A stretch of DNA of 64,000 nucleotides from Blautia sp. AF19-10LB (GCF_003461245.1 NZ_QTWS01000003.1:62001-126000); one strand, 5' to 3'; positions 8,525 to 17,518 are shown, numbered from the stretch's first letter. Made by a program: numbers and translations. The notes: generated from the sequence alone by a model not told the origin.

Positions 8525-11500
8525 TTAATTTCGGTGTACTTTCACCTTCAGAATTGTGCTTCCCAGTTTTGAGGCTTCTATTGGTTTCGGGATATGTCCG
8601 TCCATTCCTGCATTCAGACATTTGCGGACATTTTCCGAGGAAGCCTGTGCTGTCATAGCGAAAATTGGAATCGTTCCTGCATCTTCGCGGTCCAGCCCGC
8701 GGATTGCCTTGACTGCCTCGATCCCGTCCATGACCGGCATCATGATATCCATGAGAATGACATCGTAGCCATGTGGTTCCGAAGCTTCAAACTTCTCAAG
8801 AGCTTCTTTTCCATTCCATGCCTTGTCAATCTTCGCACCAAGTTCTGTGAGATAAAATTCTGCGATCTCCATATTGATCTCGTTGTCCTCGACCAGCAGG
8901 ATCTTCATACCTTCGAGATTTTTTGCCCCCGCACAGTTCTGTGACTCGCTTTGTTCTGAAGCATTCTTATCAATTTTGAATAGAAGCTGATATGTGATAT
9001 CCGTTCCCTCGCCAAGAGTGCTCTCAACCTTGATCGTACCGCCAAGCCGGTCGATCAGTGCTTTTACGATAGACATTCCGAGACCGGTTCCACGGTACTG
9101 CGTCCGGGCATCGTTTTCTTCCTGGGTAAAAGGCTTGAACAGCTCATTCTCTATAAATTCCCGGCTCATTCCTATGCCGGAGTCTACGATACGGAACTCA
9201 TAAAGAGCTGTCTCTCCATCGTCCGAAATTTCTGTCGCATATGTGTCGATCGTTCCGTTTGGCTTGTTATACTTGACGGAATTACTCATAAGATTCAGCA
9301 TGATCCGGCGAAGCTGCAGAGAACTTCCATACAATGCAGTATGCCTGATAGTTCCTCTGTACTTTCTGTGGACAAGTCCCGTCTGCATGACCTGTGAATC
9401 CATCAGTGCTGCCACCTCATTCATCAGTTCAGCAAGGTCAAACGGTTCTTCTTTGATATCAAGTCTGCCTGCTTCCAGTTTGCTCATATCCAGAACATCA
9501 TTTACCAGTTCCAGAAGATGTCTTGTTGAAAGCTGGATCTTGTCGAGACTGTCATCGACCTTTGTCTCATCCTGACGGTTTTTGTGGATAATGTCGAGCA
9601 TTCCCATGATTCCGTTGATCGGCGTGCGGATATCGTGGCTCATGCGGTTCATAAATTCTGTCTTGGCACGATTTTCGGAATCAGCCTCCTCGATCGCGAT
9701 CTTGAGACGTTCGTTTTCTTTTACTTCTTTTTCATGGAATTCTGAAGTGTTTTTGAACAGAATGATGCCATGAACTACTGTACTTTCTTTGTTGGTCTTT
9801 GAGTCATATACGGTGTCTCTGGACATCAGAACGGTTTTCTGGAGCCAGACAAGAGCGTTATCATCACTCTTTTCGCGGTATTCCACTGTTACCTGCCTGG
9901 AACCCGTCTCAAATCGCTGAAGAAGCTTGGAAGAAGAATCCACGATACGGTAATTTTCCATGGTGTCTTCTGTTATATAGGCTCTGCGCTCGCTGCAATA
10001 ATCATCGTAAGAACATGGTGTCTGAACCTCAAAAGTAATTTTTTTTGATTTCGTATGATAAAAAGCACTCTCCAGCCTGTCATTCGTCAGGTCTACTGTA
10101 TAGACAGAATGTGCTGTCTGCAAAAGTGCCTCCGCGTAGTTTCCATTCTCCACGATCGACTGCCGAAGCTGCTCGTAATAACGTGCCAGCCGGTGTTTTT
10201 CGTTCGCCTCGTTCTCATTTCGGTTCTGGAAAGTCTCAAATCCCAGGATAAAATGATGCAGTCGTCCATCCTCTGTCCCGTTGAGATACAGAAGCGTCAT
10301 TCTGCCACGGTACACATTTTCGCCGTACTGATACTGATATGGAAGCTCAAATTTCCCGGAATCTTTTGTCAGATGCTCGCTCAGGTATTCGATCTGAAGC
10401 TGAAGACGGAGATCTTTCCTGTTCTCCTCTGTAGAAAGTTCCTGTATGATCTGCTCAACGGCACCGGAGTAACTTCCGTCATCTGCAAGGAAAAATTTCG
10501 AACCGGATCTCAGCACATAATACTGATCCAGCAAAGCATCACAGTACATGCAGCTCGAAAATTCATAGCCCTGTGCAGAGATGTTCTCAAGGATCTGAAT
10601 ATTCATCTTCTGCTTCGCTGCCGCTTCTTCCATCTTTGCCCTATTCTTGTCAATGTACATGTTTTTGTCCGCAAAACGGAACAGGTCTCTCATAGTACAG
10701 CCGTCGAAATCACTCGACAATGCGTAACCTGCCGCATAACTGATCGGCATTTCCGGATTTTTGCGGGAGTATTCTGCCGCATGATCCCTGATATTCTGAA
10801 GACATTCCCGAACACCATTGTGGTCAAGTCCCTTAAGGACAGCTATAAACTCATCACCGCCGTCACGCCCTGCAAAAAATTCCTCCGGGACAGCCTCGCG
10901 AAGCTGTATTGCAAAAGAACGGATGTATTCGTCACCTTTGTCATGACCAAGATTATTGTTGATCGTTCGCAGATTATTCAGGTCAAATACGCACATCGCA
11001 ACCAGTTCATCTGCCGGGATCTGATCTGGAGCATTAAGGATCTCCTCACATTTATTCTTGTTCGGAAGCCCGGTTGCTTCATCGAGGTAGACTTTTTTCT
11101 GAAGGATCCTGTTCTGTGCGGCAAAACGGACTGCCTTGACAAGTTCTGTTCCGATGATCAGAACCAGGCCCAGGATATCCGCCAAAACTACTTTTTCCAG
11201 TTTATCCAGGGCTGTGGCTTTTTTCTGGGAATAAACTTCCGCGTAGCTGACCGCCTCGTCACAAATCTGGAAAAAATGCTCGCTCTTCGAAATAATATCG
11301 GTGTTCTCGTAACCTTTTTCCCTGACAAGGAGAAGTTCACTTCTGAGTTCTTCTTCAAAACACTGTGCAAGCTCGTCCATATTGTTCTGAAAATTCTTAT
11401 CCGCAAGACGCACAAAATTTAACTTGTCACTTCCATAGCGCAGTCCTTCAATATAGGACGAGATCGTCTCATACATCTTATCCTGCGGCTCCCCGGAAAT

Positions 11501-11683
11501 CTCCAGCTTGACCATACGCTGCGTGCCGCCGCGCACCAGTCCCGCATAGTTAATGACACGGGCCGTTCCCTGGATCTTGCCCACCATAGACATGATCATA
11601 AAAAATAATACGATCAGTATCGTCGTAAGGACCATCATTGCAATACGCAAAAAATGCGTCTGTTTTTTCTCTGTTTCTTTCAT
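8525..11683 (-). CDS. GGDEF-containing hybrid histidine kinase with receiver
   Basis: A 1052-residue protein. It has a membrane helix (13-35), an extracytoplasmic helical sensor (about 36-165) and a second helix (166-182). A GGDEF domain follows (about 197-350) with intact active-site motif RDGGDEF at 273-279 and substrate-binding FDLNNLRTINNNLGHDKGDE. No RxxD inhibitory site is visible. A region of about 300 residues, PAS-like in part, precedes HisKA with His683 (RMSHDIRTP) and HATPase (DSGIG, GTGLG). The C-terminal receiver has Asp979. The protein could therefore combine cyclic-di-GMP synthesis and phosphorelay, if the GGDEF domain is active. The ribosome binding site is weak (AGGA, ten bases before the ATG). 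Confidence 0.87.
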   Translation of the reverse strand: MKETEKKQTHFLRIAMMVLTTILIVLFFMIMSMVGKIQGTARVINYAGLVRGGTQRMVKLEISGEPQDKMYETISSYIEGLRYGSDKLNFVRLADKNFQNNMDELAQCFEEELRSELLLVREKGYENTDIISKSEHFFQICDEAVSYAEVYSQKKATALDKLEKVVLADILGLVLIIGTELVKAVRFAAQNRILQKKVYLDEATGLPNKNKCEEILNAPDQIPADELVAMCVFDLNNLRTINNNLGHDKGDEYIRSFAIQLREAVPEEFFAGRDGGDEFIAVLKGLDHNGVRECLQNIRDHAAEYSRKNPEMPISYAAGYALSSDFDGCTMRDLFRFADKNMYIDKNRAKMEEAAAKQKMNIQILENISAQGYEFSSCMYCDALLDQYYVLRSGSKFFLADDGSYSGAVEQIIQELSTEENRKDLRLQLQIEYLSEHLTKDSGKFELPYQYQYGENVYRGRMTLLYLNGTEDGRLHHFILGFETFQNRNENEANEKHRLARYYEQLRQSIVENGNYAEALLQTAHSVYTVDLTNDRLESAFYHTKSKKITFEVQTPCSYDDYCSERRAYITEDTMENYRIVDSSSKLLQRFETGSRQVTVEYREKSDDNALVWLQKTVLMSRDTVYDSKTNKESTVVHGIILFKNTSEFHEKEVKENERLKIAIEEADSENRAKTEFMNRMSHDIRTPINGIMGMLDIIHKNRQDETKVDDSLDKIQLSTRHLLELVNDVLDMSKLEAGRLDIKEEPFDLAELMNEVAALMDSQVMQTGLVHRKYRGTIRHTALYGSSLQLRRIMLNLMSNSVKYNKPNGTIDTYATEISDDGETALYEFRIVDSGIGMSREFIENELFKPFTQEENDARTQYRGTGLGMSIVKALIDRLGGTIKVESTLGEGTDITYQLLFKIDKNASEQSESQNCAGAKNLEGMKILLVEDNEINMEIAEFYLTELGAKIDKAWNGKEALEKFEASEPHGYDVILMDIMMPVMDGIEAVKAIRGLDREDAGTIPIFAMTAQASSENVRKCLNAGMDGHIPKPIEASKLGSTILKVKVHRN

Positions 11684-11764
11684 TAAATATCCGTCCTGTT
11701 AAACATCCAAAACATTTTTTAGTATTTGTTATTATTCTATCCGATTCCCTGCTTTTTGGCAACA

Positions 11765-11793
11765 AAAATGGGACCTGAGTTTCCCCAGATCCC
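11765..11793 (-). terminator. Terminator-like hairpin in the 5' region of the GGDEF kinase gene
   Basis: Minus-strand arms GGGATCTG and CAGGTCCC followed by ATTTTTG. No minus-strand gene ends here: the next gene upstream is on the plus strand. The hairpin would therefore terminate transcripts heading into the kinase gene, which suggests an attenuator, or a leftover from a lost gene. Confidence 0.55.
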
Positions 11794-11868
11794 GTGGTGT
11801 GTTGCATTTTGTACAATTCATGATATGTGAGTTTTACATAATTTTCATTCTATTTTAATGGTTTTTCA

Positions 11869-11897
11869 TTGCTTTTTGCACAATATCAATTTATAAT
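11869..11897 (+). promoter_or_regulatory. Promoter of the hypothetical gene at 11945
   Basis: TTGCTT (11869-11874), 17-bp spacer, TATAAT (11892-11897), about 48 bases before the start codon. Confidence 0.65.
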
Positions 11898-11944
11898 AAA
11901 AAATATCAATTGGAACGTAAAAACTATGACGGAGGGTGTATTTT

Positions 11945-12466
11945 ATGAACGAAGAACTTTTTAACGAGGCGACGAAATCAAATGTTTTGTCAAAGAAACT
12001 GATCGATCAGCTTCAGGAAAGCATGAGCTACAGCAGTATTTCTTTTATCAACTGGACAATCGAGGTCCTGACACTGATCAAGAACCGTTTGGAGCGCGGG
12101 GACAGAATTACGGATGAAGTCAGTGGAGAGGTTTATACACTGCATTCTTTCCAGGCATTTGTAAAGAAAAATTTCTCCTCTTACATAACCAGCCAGGTCT
12201 TCACCGAGAGTACCAAACCAGAGAAGATCTACTTCTCTCTGAAACCATGTGAAGGCGGTTACAGCCTTCTCGCTGCTGATTCCGGTGATAACAAGACTTA
12301 TGCGTGGATTTCAAGCCTCAGCAAGAGATTTTCTCTCGTGCAGATGATCGCGACTGGTGTTGTTTATGTCAAGGACACACGTACAGATACCTATCAGCCG
12401 TTTATCTCTGAGCATGGCAAATACTGCCGTTATGATAAAGAACACGGAATCCTCGTAGAAATCTGA
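11945..12466 (+). CDS. Hypothetical protein, 173 residues
   Basis: Not recognised. It is a soluble, mixed alpha/beta protein without signal peptide, membrane segment or obvious metal motif. The N-terminal 60 residues are predicted helical and charged. The second half holds aromatic-rich strands (KIYFSLKPCEGGYSLLAADS, then YAWISSLSKRFSLVQ and VVYVKDTRTDTYQPF). A GTG at 11936 lies inside the ribosome binding site; the ATG at 11945 follows GGAGGG by eight bases and is preferred. The gene has its own promoter and terminator and so is monocistronic. It sits between a signalling kinase and the zinc operon, with no shared transcript to suggest a role. Confidence 0.75.
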   Translation: MNEELFNEATKSNVLSKKLIDQLQESMSYSSISFINWTIEVLTLIKNRLERGDRITDEVSGEVYTLHSFQAFVKKNFSSYITSQVFTESTKPEKIYFSLKPCEGGYSLLAADSGDNKTYAWISSLSKRFSLVQMIATGVVYVKDTRTDTYQPFISEHGKYCRYDKEHGILVEI

Positions 12467-12515
12467 TTGATCTCTGCAAGCATTCCGCTATCAATGATTC
12501 CATATCTGTTCATCC

Positions 12516-12554
12516 ATATCTCAGTTGGAGCTCCGGCTCTGACTGAGATATTTT
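12516..12554 (+). terminator. Intrinsic terminator of the hypothetical gene
   Basis: Arms ATATCTCAGT and ACTGAGATAT around a small GGAGCTCC stem, followed by TTTTG. It also lies downstream of znuB on the other strand but lacks a U-run in that direction. Confidence 0.75.
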
Positions 12555-12569
12555 GTTACTATAAACAAT

Positions 12570-13406
12570 TTATCTTCCTGTGATCCTTCCGATCCCATAA
12601 GAGACCAGAAATACTGCAATATCCACTGCCACGATCGTAGATCCGACCGGCGTTCCTGCCAAAATTGAAATCAGGATTCCGGCAGTTGCACTGATCACAG
12701 ACATCACCGCCGCACTGATCGTCACAGAGCGGAAAGATTTGAATAATCTCATCGCAGAAAGTGCCGGGAAGATCACCAGTGCTGAGATCAAAAGTGATCC
12801 AACCAGATTCATTGCCAGAACAATGATCACTGCGATCACAACCGCGATCAGAAGATTATAGGCATTCGCCCTGGTTCCGGTCGCTTTTGCGAAGTTTTCG
12901 TCGAATGTCACTGCAAAGATCTTGTTATAAAATAAGATAAAAATCGCCACAACTACGATAGAGAGGATCGCGCACAGCCATACCTCGCCTTTTGTCAGGG
13001 TCAGGATGGAAGTGGAGCCAAACAGCGTACTGCACACATCCCCTGAAATATTCGGGCTTGTAGAAAAAAGATTCATCAGAAGATAACCGATCGCCAGCGC
13101 GCCGACGGAGATCATCGCGATCGCCGCATCTCCCTTGATCCTTGTGTTCTGTCCTGCACGAAGAAGCAGGATCGCACAGATCACAGTCACCGGAAGGATG
13201 AACAGCATATTGTTGGTGATGTTCAGTACGGACGCAATTGCCATGGCACCAAATGCCACATGGGAAAGTCCGTCACCGATGAAAGAAAATCTCTTCAATA
13301 CCAGTGTCACGCCCAGAAGGGAGGAGCACAGTGCGATCAGTACACCTACGATCAGTGCGTAACGCACGAACGGATACTGAAAATACATATGAAGTGTCTC
13401 AAACAT
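12570..13406 (-). CDS. znuB: Zinc ABC transporter permease ZnuB-like
   Basis: A 278-residue protein with about eight membrane helices, of the metal ABC-3 permease family (ZnuB/AdcB/MntB). The signature region LVLKRFSFIGDGLSHVAFGA near the N-terminus and NLVGSLLISALVIFPALSA near the C-terminus are typical. It forms the membrane channel that moves Zn2+ (or Mn2+) inwards. The ATG at 13406 is preceded by GGGAGGA inside the end of znuC, so the two are translationally coupled. The regulator and boxes upstream favour zinc over manganese. Confidence 0.87.
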   Translation of the reverse strand: MFETLHMYFQYPFVRYALIVGVLIALCSSLLGVTLVLKRFSFIGDGLSHVAFGAMAIASVLNITNNMLFILPVTVICAILLLRAGQNTRIKGDAAIAMISVGALAIGYLLMNLFSTSPNISGDVCSTLFGSTSILTLTKGEVWLCAILSIVVVAIFILFYNKIFAVTFDENFAKATGTRANAYNLLIAVVIAVIIVLAMNLVGSLLISALVIFPALSAMRLFKSFRSVTISAAVMSVISATAGILISILAGTPVGSTIVAVDIAVFLVSYGIGRITGR

Positions 13407-13407
13407 C

Positions 13408-14115
13408 TTATTCCTCCCCTTCCTGTCCGGTGAATGCTTTGCCCAGACTGCTTTCGAGATATTGTTTCTTGGTACCGAAGAAGCAGTGCTCTCCGATATG
13501 CAGGATATGTGTTGCATATTTTACTGCCGCCGCAATGTCGTGCGAGATCATAATGATCGTAATTCCATCTTTCTTATTCAGATCCTTGATAAGCTGATAC
13601 ATCTCTGCGGTCACTCGTGGATCCAGACCGGAGACCGGCTCATCGAGAAGAAGAATCTTCTGTGCTGCACAGAGTGCTCTTGCGAGAAGGACTCTCTGCT
13701 GCTGCCCGCCGGAAAGCTCTCTGTAGCAATGATCGGCAAGATCCTGGATCATCATTTTTTCCATTGCTTTCTGCGCAACACGCTTTTCTTCTTTGTTATA
13801 AAATGGTCGCAGTCCGCAGCGGCTCTGGCATCCGGACAGAACGATCTCCCGCACTGATGCCGGGAAATCCCTCTGCACCAGGGTCTGCTGTGGGAGATAT
13901 CCGATCTCGTTTTTCTTAAGTCCGTCTCCCAGTCCGATCGTGCCGCTGATCGGCGGCTGCAGATGGAGAAGTGTTTTCATTAATGTAGATTTACCGGAAC
14001 CGTTTTCTCCTACGATGCAGAGGTAATCACCTGCGTCGATGGAGAAATTCAGATCTTCCTGGATCGCCCGGTTATCGTATCCAAGTGTAAGATTTTTGCA
14101 TGTAAGCTGTGCCAT
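13408..14115 (-). CDS. znuC: Zinc ABC transporter ATP-binding protein ZnuC-like
   Basis: A 235-residue ABC ATPase. Walker A is GENGSGKST, the signature is LSGGQQQR, and Walker B is ILLLDEP followed by the H-loop His in MISHDI. It energises metal import with the adjacent permease and binding protein. The ATG at 14115 follows AGGAGGG by seven bases; an ATG six codons earlier would place the ribosome binding site inside the gene. The stop nearly abuts the znuB start. Confidence 0.88.
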   Translation of the reverse strand: MAQLTCKNLTLGYDNRAIQEDLNFSIDAGDYLCIVGENGSGKSTLMKTLLHLQPPISGTIGLGDGLKKNEIGYLPQQTLVQRDFPASVREIVLSGCQSRCGLRPFYNKEEKRVAQKAMEKMMIQDLADHCYRELSGGQQQRVLLARALCAAQKILLLDEPVSGLDPRVTAEMYQLIKDLNKKDGITIIMISHDIAAAVKYATHILHIGEHCFFGTKKQYLESSLGKAFTGQEGEE

Positions 14116-14186
14116 TGTTGTCCCTCCTGTCATGGACAGTTTGTCGTATCAGGCAGATGGCTTCTGTCCACCGCCTGCAATTATTA

Positions 14187-15182
14187 TCAGTTCAGTGCTT
14201 CCTTCAGAACATCCAGGTTATCTTCTATCACGGAAAGATACGTCACACCGTCAGCGATCTCATCGGATGTGATCGACTGCATGGAGTTCAGTTCCAGTAT
14301 CTTCTGGTCTTTCGTTTCGGTGTTTTCGATCACGGTCTGCGCGATCCGGTCGTCTGATTTCTCGATGGTCAGCACGGTTTTAAGTCCCAGTTCATCCAGC
14401 TTTTCGGCAAGGAATGTCACTGTCTTGAAACTTGCCTCAGACTCTGCAGAGCAGCCGGAAAATGCCGCATAATAATTCAGTCCGTAATCATCCACCAGAT
14501 AGCGGAATGCAAAGCGGTCTGCAAAGAGAAGTGTGTTCTGTTTCGCGCTGTCCACTGTATTCTGGTATTCTGTATCCAGATTAGAAAGTTTTTCCTGATA
14601 AGCCGCTGCGTTGGATGCATAGACATCTTTATTTTCAGGGTCCATCTCTTCAAGTGTCTCCGCGATGATGCCACAGATCACTGACGCATTTCGGAGGGAT
14701 GTCCAGACATGCTCATCGTATTCCTTCTCATCCTCGTCTTCATGTCCATGGTCACTTTCCTGCATGCCCTCAACGGTTTCTTCTTCCTTGATGGTATCGC
14801 CGAGAACTTCCATCAGATTGATTGTCTTCATATCCTTATTCTGAGCCGATTCCAGAGCATCCTCGATCCACTGGTCGGACTCGCCGCCCACGTAGATCAG
14901 AAGGTCGCAGCTTGATACTTTCATGATATCCTTCACTGCCGGCTGGAAACTGTGAAGGTCTGTTCCATTATCAAGAAGCATGGTCAGGTCGACATCCGCC
15001 TCCCGGTCTCCAAGAACTGCCCGTGTCCAGTCGTATTCCGGAAAAATGGTGGTCACGATCTTTAATATTTTGCCTGAGTCCTCTGTTGTTCCTGCTTCCG
15101 CTGTACGCACTCCCGCCAGAGGAATGCTGATACTTAAAACTCCCAGCAGGATCGCCAACGAGCTCATAATCCATTTTTTCAT
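14187..15182 (-). CDS. znuA: Zinc ABC transporter substrate-binding protein ZnuA-like
   Basis: A 331-residue exported protein with signal peptide (1-30, ending at GVRTAEA) and no lipobox cysteine. It belongs to the cluster A-I metal-binding family. Likely zinc ligands are the His in GTDLHSFQP and in YDEHVW, with a His/Asp/Glu-rich loop (ESDHGHEDEDEKEYDEH) between them, typical of zinc binders. The third family position, usually His in an HxAFxY motif, reads DRFAFRYLVDDYGL here, with Asp in place of His. GCSAESEASF holds the last acidic ligand. It would capture Zn2+ outside the membrane for ZnuBC. The cell must hold it by an unprocessed signal anchor or release it. Confidence 0.85.
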   Translation of the reverse strand: MKKWIMSSLAILLGVLSISIPLAGVRTAEAGTTEDSGKILKIVTTIFPEYDWTRAVLGDREADVDLTMLLDNGTDLHSFQPAVKDIMKVSSCDLLIYVGGESDQWIEDALESAQNKDMKTINLMEVLGDTIKEEETVEGMQESDHGHEDEDEKEYDEHVWTSLRNASVICGIIAETLEEMDPENKDVYASNAAAYQEKLSNLDTEYQNTVDSAKQNTLLFADRFAFRYLVDDYGLNYYAAFSGCSAESEASFKTVTFLAEKLDELGLKTVLTIEKSDDRIAQTVIENTETKDQKILELNSMQSITSDEIADGVTYLSVIEDNLDVLKEALN

Positions 15183-15217
15183 TGGTCTGCTCCTTTTCTT
15201 CTATAATTATTATCTGC

Positions 15218-15661
15218 TTATTTTCCTTTGATATGAACTGCTTCGGATTTCCGGCAGTCCTCGCAGATTCCGTAAAAAACTGTCCTGCACGGATCCATCT
15301 GGAATCCGTGGCTCTCCATCAGATGCTGTTCCAGTTTAACCACATCCTCACAGTGAAGATGGATCAGTTTTCCACATTTCTCACATTTGCAGTGGAAACA
15401 GGATGTCTTGTGGCAGTGTTCCTCTGCTCCGAGATATTCAAAACAGGCACTGCTCGTCCCGTCCACATTGTATTTGGCGACCAGCCCCTGCTCCACCATC
15501 TTCTCCAGATTGCGGTAAACTGTCGTTGTTCCGATCGTAATTCCCTGTTCTTTAAAATGCAGACAGACATCTGCGACCGTCACATGTGTTCCCTCCACGG
15601 TCCTAAGATATGATAAAAGCTGTGCCATCTGCTTTGTCTGATAAGGTGCTTTACTTCCCAT
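15218..15661 (-). CDS. zur: Fur-family metalloregulator, probable zinc uptake regulator Zur
   Basis: A 147-residue Fur-family repressor. The winged helix-turn-helix is at residues about 8-80 (TTVYRNLEKMVEQGL is the recognition helix). The dimerisation domain has the His-rich regulatory metal site (EEHCHKTSCFHC) and two structural CxxC pairs (CEKC and CEDC). It is the first gene of the znuABC operon, which argues for Zur rather than Fur or PerR. The promoter is flanked by two near-identical 15-bp palindromes, so the operon is likely autorepressed when zinc is sufficient. The ATG at 15661 follows GGAAGGAAG. Confidence 0.87.
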   Translation of the reverse strand: MGSKAPYQTKQMAQLLSYLRTVEGTHVTVADVCLHFKEQGITIGTTTVYRNLEKMVEQGLVAKYNVDGTSSACFEYLGAEEHCHKTSCFHCKCEKCGKLIHLHCEDVVKLEQHLMESHGFQMDPCRTVFYGICEDCRKSEAVHIKGK

Positions 15662-15723
15662 AATATCTTCCTTCCGCCGGAATGCCCGGCAAACAAATCT
15701 ATATCTGATATTTTTATACAAAT

Positions 15724-15784
15724 TGAAAACCGTTTTCATATTATAGCACATTCTGATGATGTGTCAATATGAAAACGGTTTTCA
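15724..15784 (-). promoter_or_regulatory. Zur-operon promoter flanked by two Zur-like boxes
   Basis: The palindromes TGAAAACCGTTTTCA (15724-15738) and TGAAAACGGTTTTCA (15770-15784) are reverse complements of each other and each is nearly self-symmetric. Between them the minus strand has TTGACA (15767-15762), 16 bp, TATAAT (15745-15740). Occupation of either box would hide the promoter. Confidence 0.75.
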
Positions 15785-15810
15785 TTTTTATTTTTTCTTA
15801 TTTCGCAAAC

Positions 15811-15867
15811 AAAAAACTCCCGCCCGGCACGCGAGGTGTTATCCACCTCGCCGTGTCAGACGAGAGT
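15811..15867 (-). terminator. Intrinsic terminator of the pts operon
   Basis: A long stem on the minus strand with inner arms GGCGAGGTG and CACCTCGCGTGCC, outer arms ending in GGGAGT, and a TTTTTTG tail. It lies just after the ptsI stop. Confidence 0.85.
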
Positions 15868-15886
15868 CTGTTTTCCACACTATTGA

Positions 15887-17518
15887 TCAATCTTCCACTT
15901 TTTTCATCTCGCGGACGATCTTACGAAGTTTGAGGATCATGGACGGAGCTACGGAAAGCTCGTCTACGCCCATGCGTACAAACTGCTCGGTAAGGGTTGC
16001 ATCTGCACCAAGTTCGCCGCAGATTCCTGCCCATTTGCCGCATTTGTGTGCGTTGTCTACGACCATCTGGATCATGCGGAGGATTGCTTCGTGATGAGGA
16101 TTATAGAAGTCATCCAGTTTCGCATTCTGACGGTCAAGAGCAAGGGTGTACTGGGTCAGGTCGTTGGTTCCGATACTGAAGAAGTCAACCATCTCAGCAA
16201 GCTTGTCGCTGATGATCGCTGCTGCAGGAGTCTCGATCATGATTCCCTGTTCAGGAAGTTTGTACTGGATCTCCTGCTCTTTGAGCTCTGCTTCTACTTC
16301 TGCTACGATCTCATAGATCTTCTTTACTTCCTCTGTGGAAGTGATCATCGGATACATGATGGAAAGATTTCCATAAACAGCGGCACGGAGAAGTGCACGG
16401 AGCTGTGTCTTAAAGATATCCGGCTGTGTCAGGCAGATACGGATCGCACGATATCCCAGAGCCGGGTTATCTTCGTTTCCGAGGTTGAAATAATCTACCT
16501 GTTTGTCAGCACCGATATCAAGGGTACGGATGATAACTTTCTTGCCAGCCATCATCTGTACTGCCTGCTTGTAAGCCTGGAACTGCTCTTCCTCTGTCGG
16601 GAAGTCGTTTCTTCCAAGATAAAGGAATTCGCTTCGGAAAAGACCGATTCCGCCGGCATCATTCTCGAGGACATAACCGATGTCACCAACACTTCCGATG
16701 TTCGCATAGATGTTGATCTTGTGTCCATCTAAGGTTACATTTTCTTTGCCTTTTAATTCCTGAAGAAGTCTGAGTTTCTCTGCTTCTTCTTCCATTCTCT
16801 TCTCAGTCTGTGCTTTGATCTCCTCGTCCGGATCAAAGGTAACGGTTCCTTCGAAGCCATCTACGACTACTGTCATACCGGTCTTAAGTTCATCAAGATC
16901 CATCGGAACACCGATCAGAGCCGGAATGTTCATCATACGGGCAAGGATCGCTGTATGAGAGTTGGTAGAACCATGAACAGTCACAAATGCAAGAATCTTA
17001 TCCTTGTCCATCTGAACAGTTTCACTTGGGCTTAAGTCATCAGCTACGATCACAGACGGATCGATAGAGCTTAAATCTGTGTCCTCCTGTCCGCTTAAGT
17101 TACGTACAAGACGCTCGGAGATATCCTTGATATCTGCGGAACGCGCTTTCATGTAATCGTCATCCATAGATGCGAACATCTCTGCAAAATTGTCACCGGT
17201 TGTTGCTACGGCATACTCTGCATTGACCTGCTCTGTGCAGATGGTATTCTGGATCGCTTCCAGATAATCATCATCTTCAAGCATCATCTGATGTACTTCA
17301 AAAATGGCTGCGCTGGCCTCACCAACTTCTTTGACTGCCTTGTCATATAATTTCTGGAGCTGCTCTTTGGATTTCTCCAGTGCAGCATCCACACGCTTCA
17401 CTTCTGCTTCCGGGTCTTCGATCCTGGTTCTTTTGACCTGATAATCATCTTTCTTGAGAACCACGATCGGTCCCATAGCTATTCCTTTATAAACAGATTT
17501 TCCCTGAAAACACTGCAT
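15887..17518 (-). CDS. ptsI: Phosphotransferase system enzyme I
   Basis: A 543-residue protein that transfers phosphate from phosphoenolpyruvate to HPr. The active-site His lies in HGSTNSHTAILARMMNIPA, the swivelling domain signature. The C-terminal PEP-binding barrel shows GIGLFRSEFLY, the RAIRICL region and DFFSIGTNDLTQYTLALDR. The ATG at 17518 follows AGGAGGAAGTAAGG. It is the last gene of a set with ptsG, an antiterminator and ptsH, so glucose-type uptake and the general PTS proteins are probably produced together. The family usually has 540-575 residues, so this is complete. Confidence 0.93.
   Translation of the reverse strand: MQCFQGKSVYKGIAMGPIVVLKKDDYQVKRTRIEDPEAEVKRVDAALEKSKEQLQKLYDKAVKEVGEASAAIFEVHQMMLEDDDYLEAIQNTICTEQVNAEYAVATTGDNFAEMFASMDDDYMKARSADIKDISERLVRNLSGQEDTDLSSIDPSVIVADDLSPSETVQMDKDKILAFVTVHGSTNSHTAILARMMNIPALIGVPMDLDELKTGMTVVVDGFEGTVTFDPDEEIKAQTEKRMEEEAEKLRLLQELKGKENVTLDGHKINIYANIGSVGDIGYVLENDAGGIGLFRSEFLYLGRNDFPTEEEQFQAYKQAVQMMAGKKVIIRTLDIGADKQVDYFNLGNEDNPALGYRAIRICLTQPDIFKTQLRALLRAAVYGNLSIMYPMITSTEEVKKIYEIVAEVEAELKEQEIQYKLPEQGIMIETPAAAIISDKLAEMVDFFSIGTNDLTQYTLALDRQNAKLDDFYNPHHEAILRMIQMVVDNAHKCGKWAGICGELGADATLTEQFVRMGVDELSVAPSMILKLRKIVREMKKVED

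Noticed and set aside
10055..11422. 455-codon open frame on the plus strand
   Set aside because: It is antisense to the GGDEF-containing kinase, with no ribosome binding site or recognisable domain. The minus strand carries intact motifs throughout.
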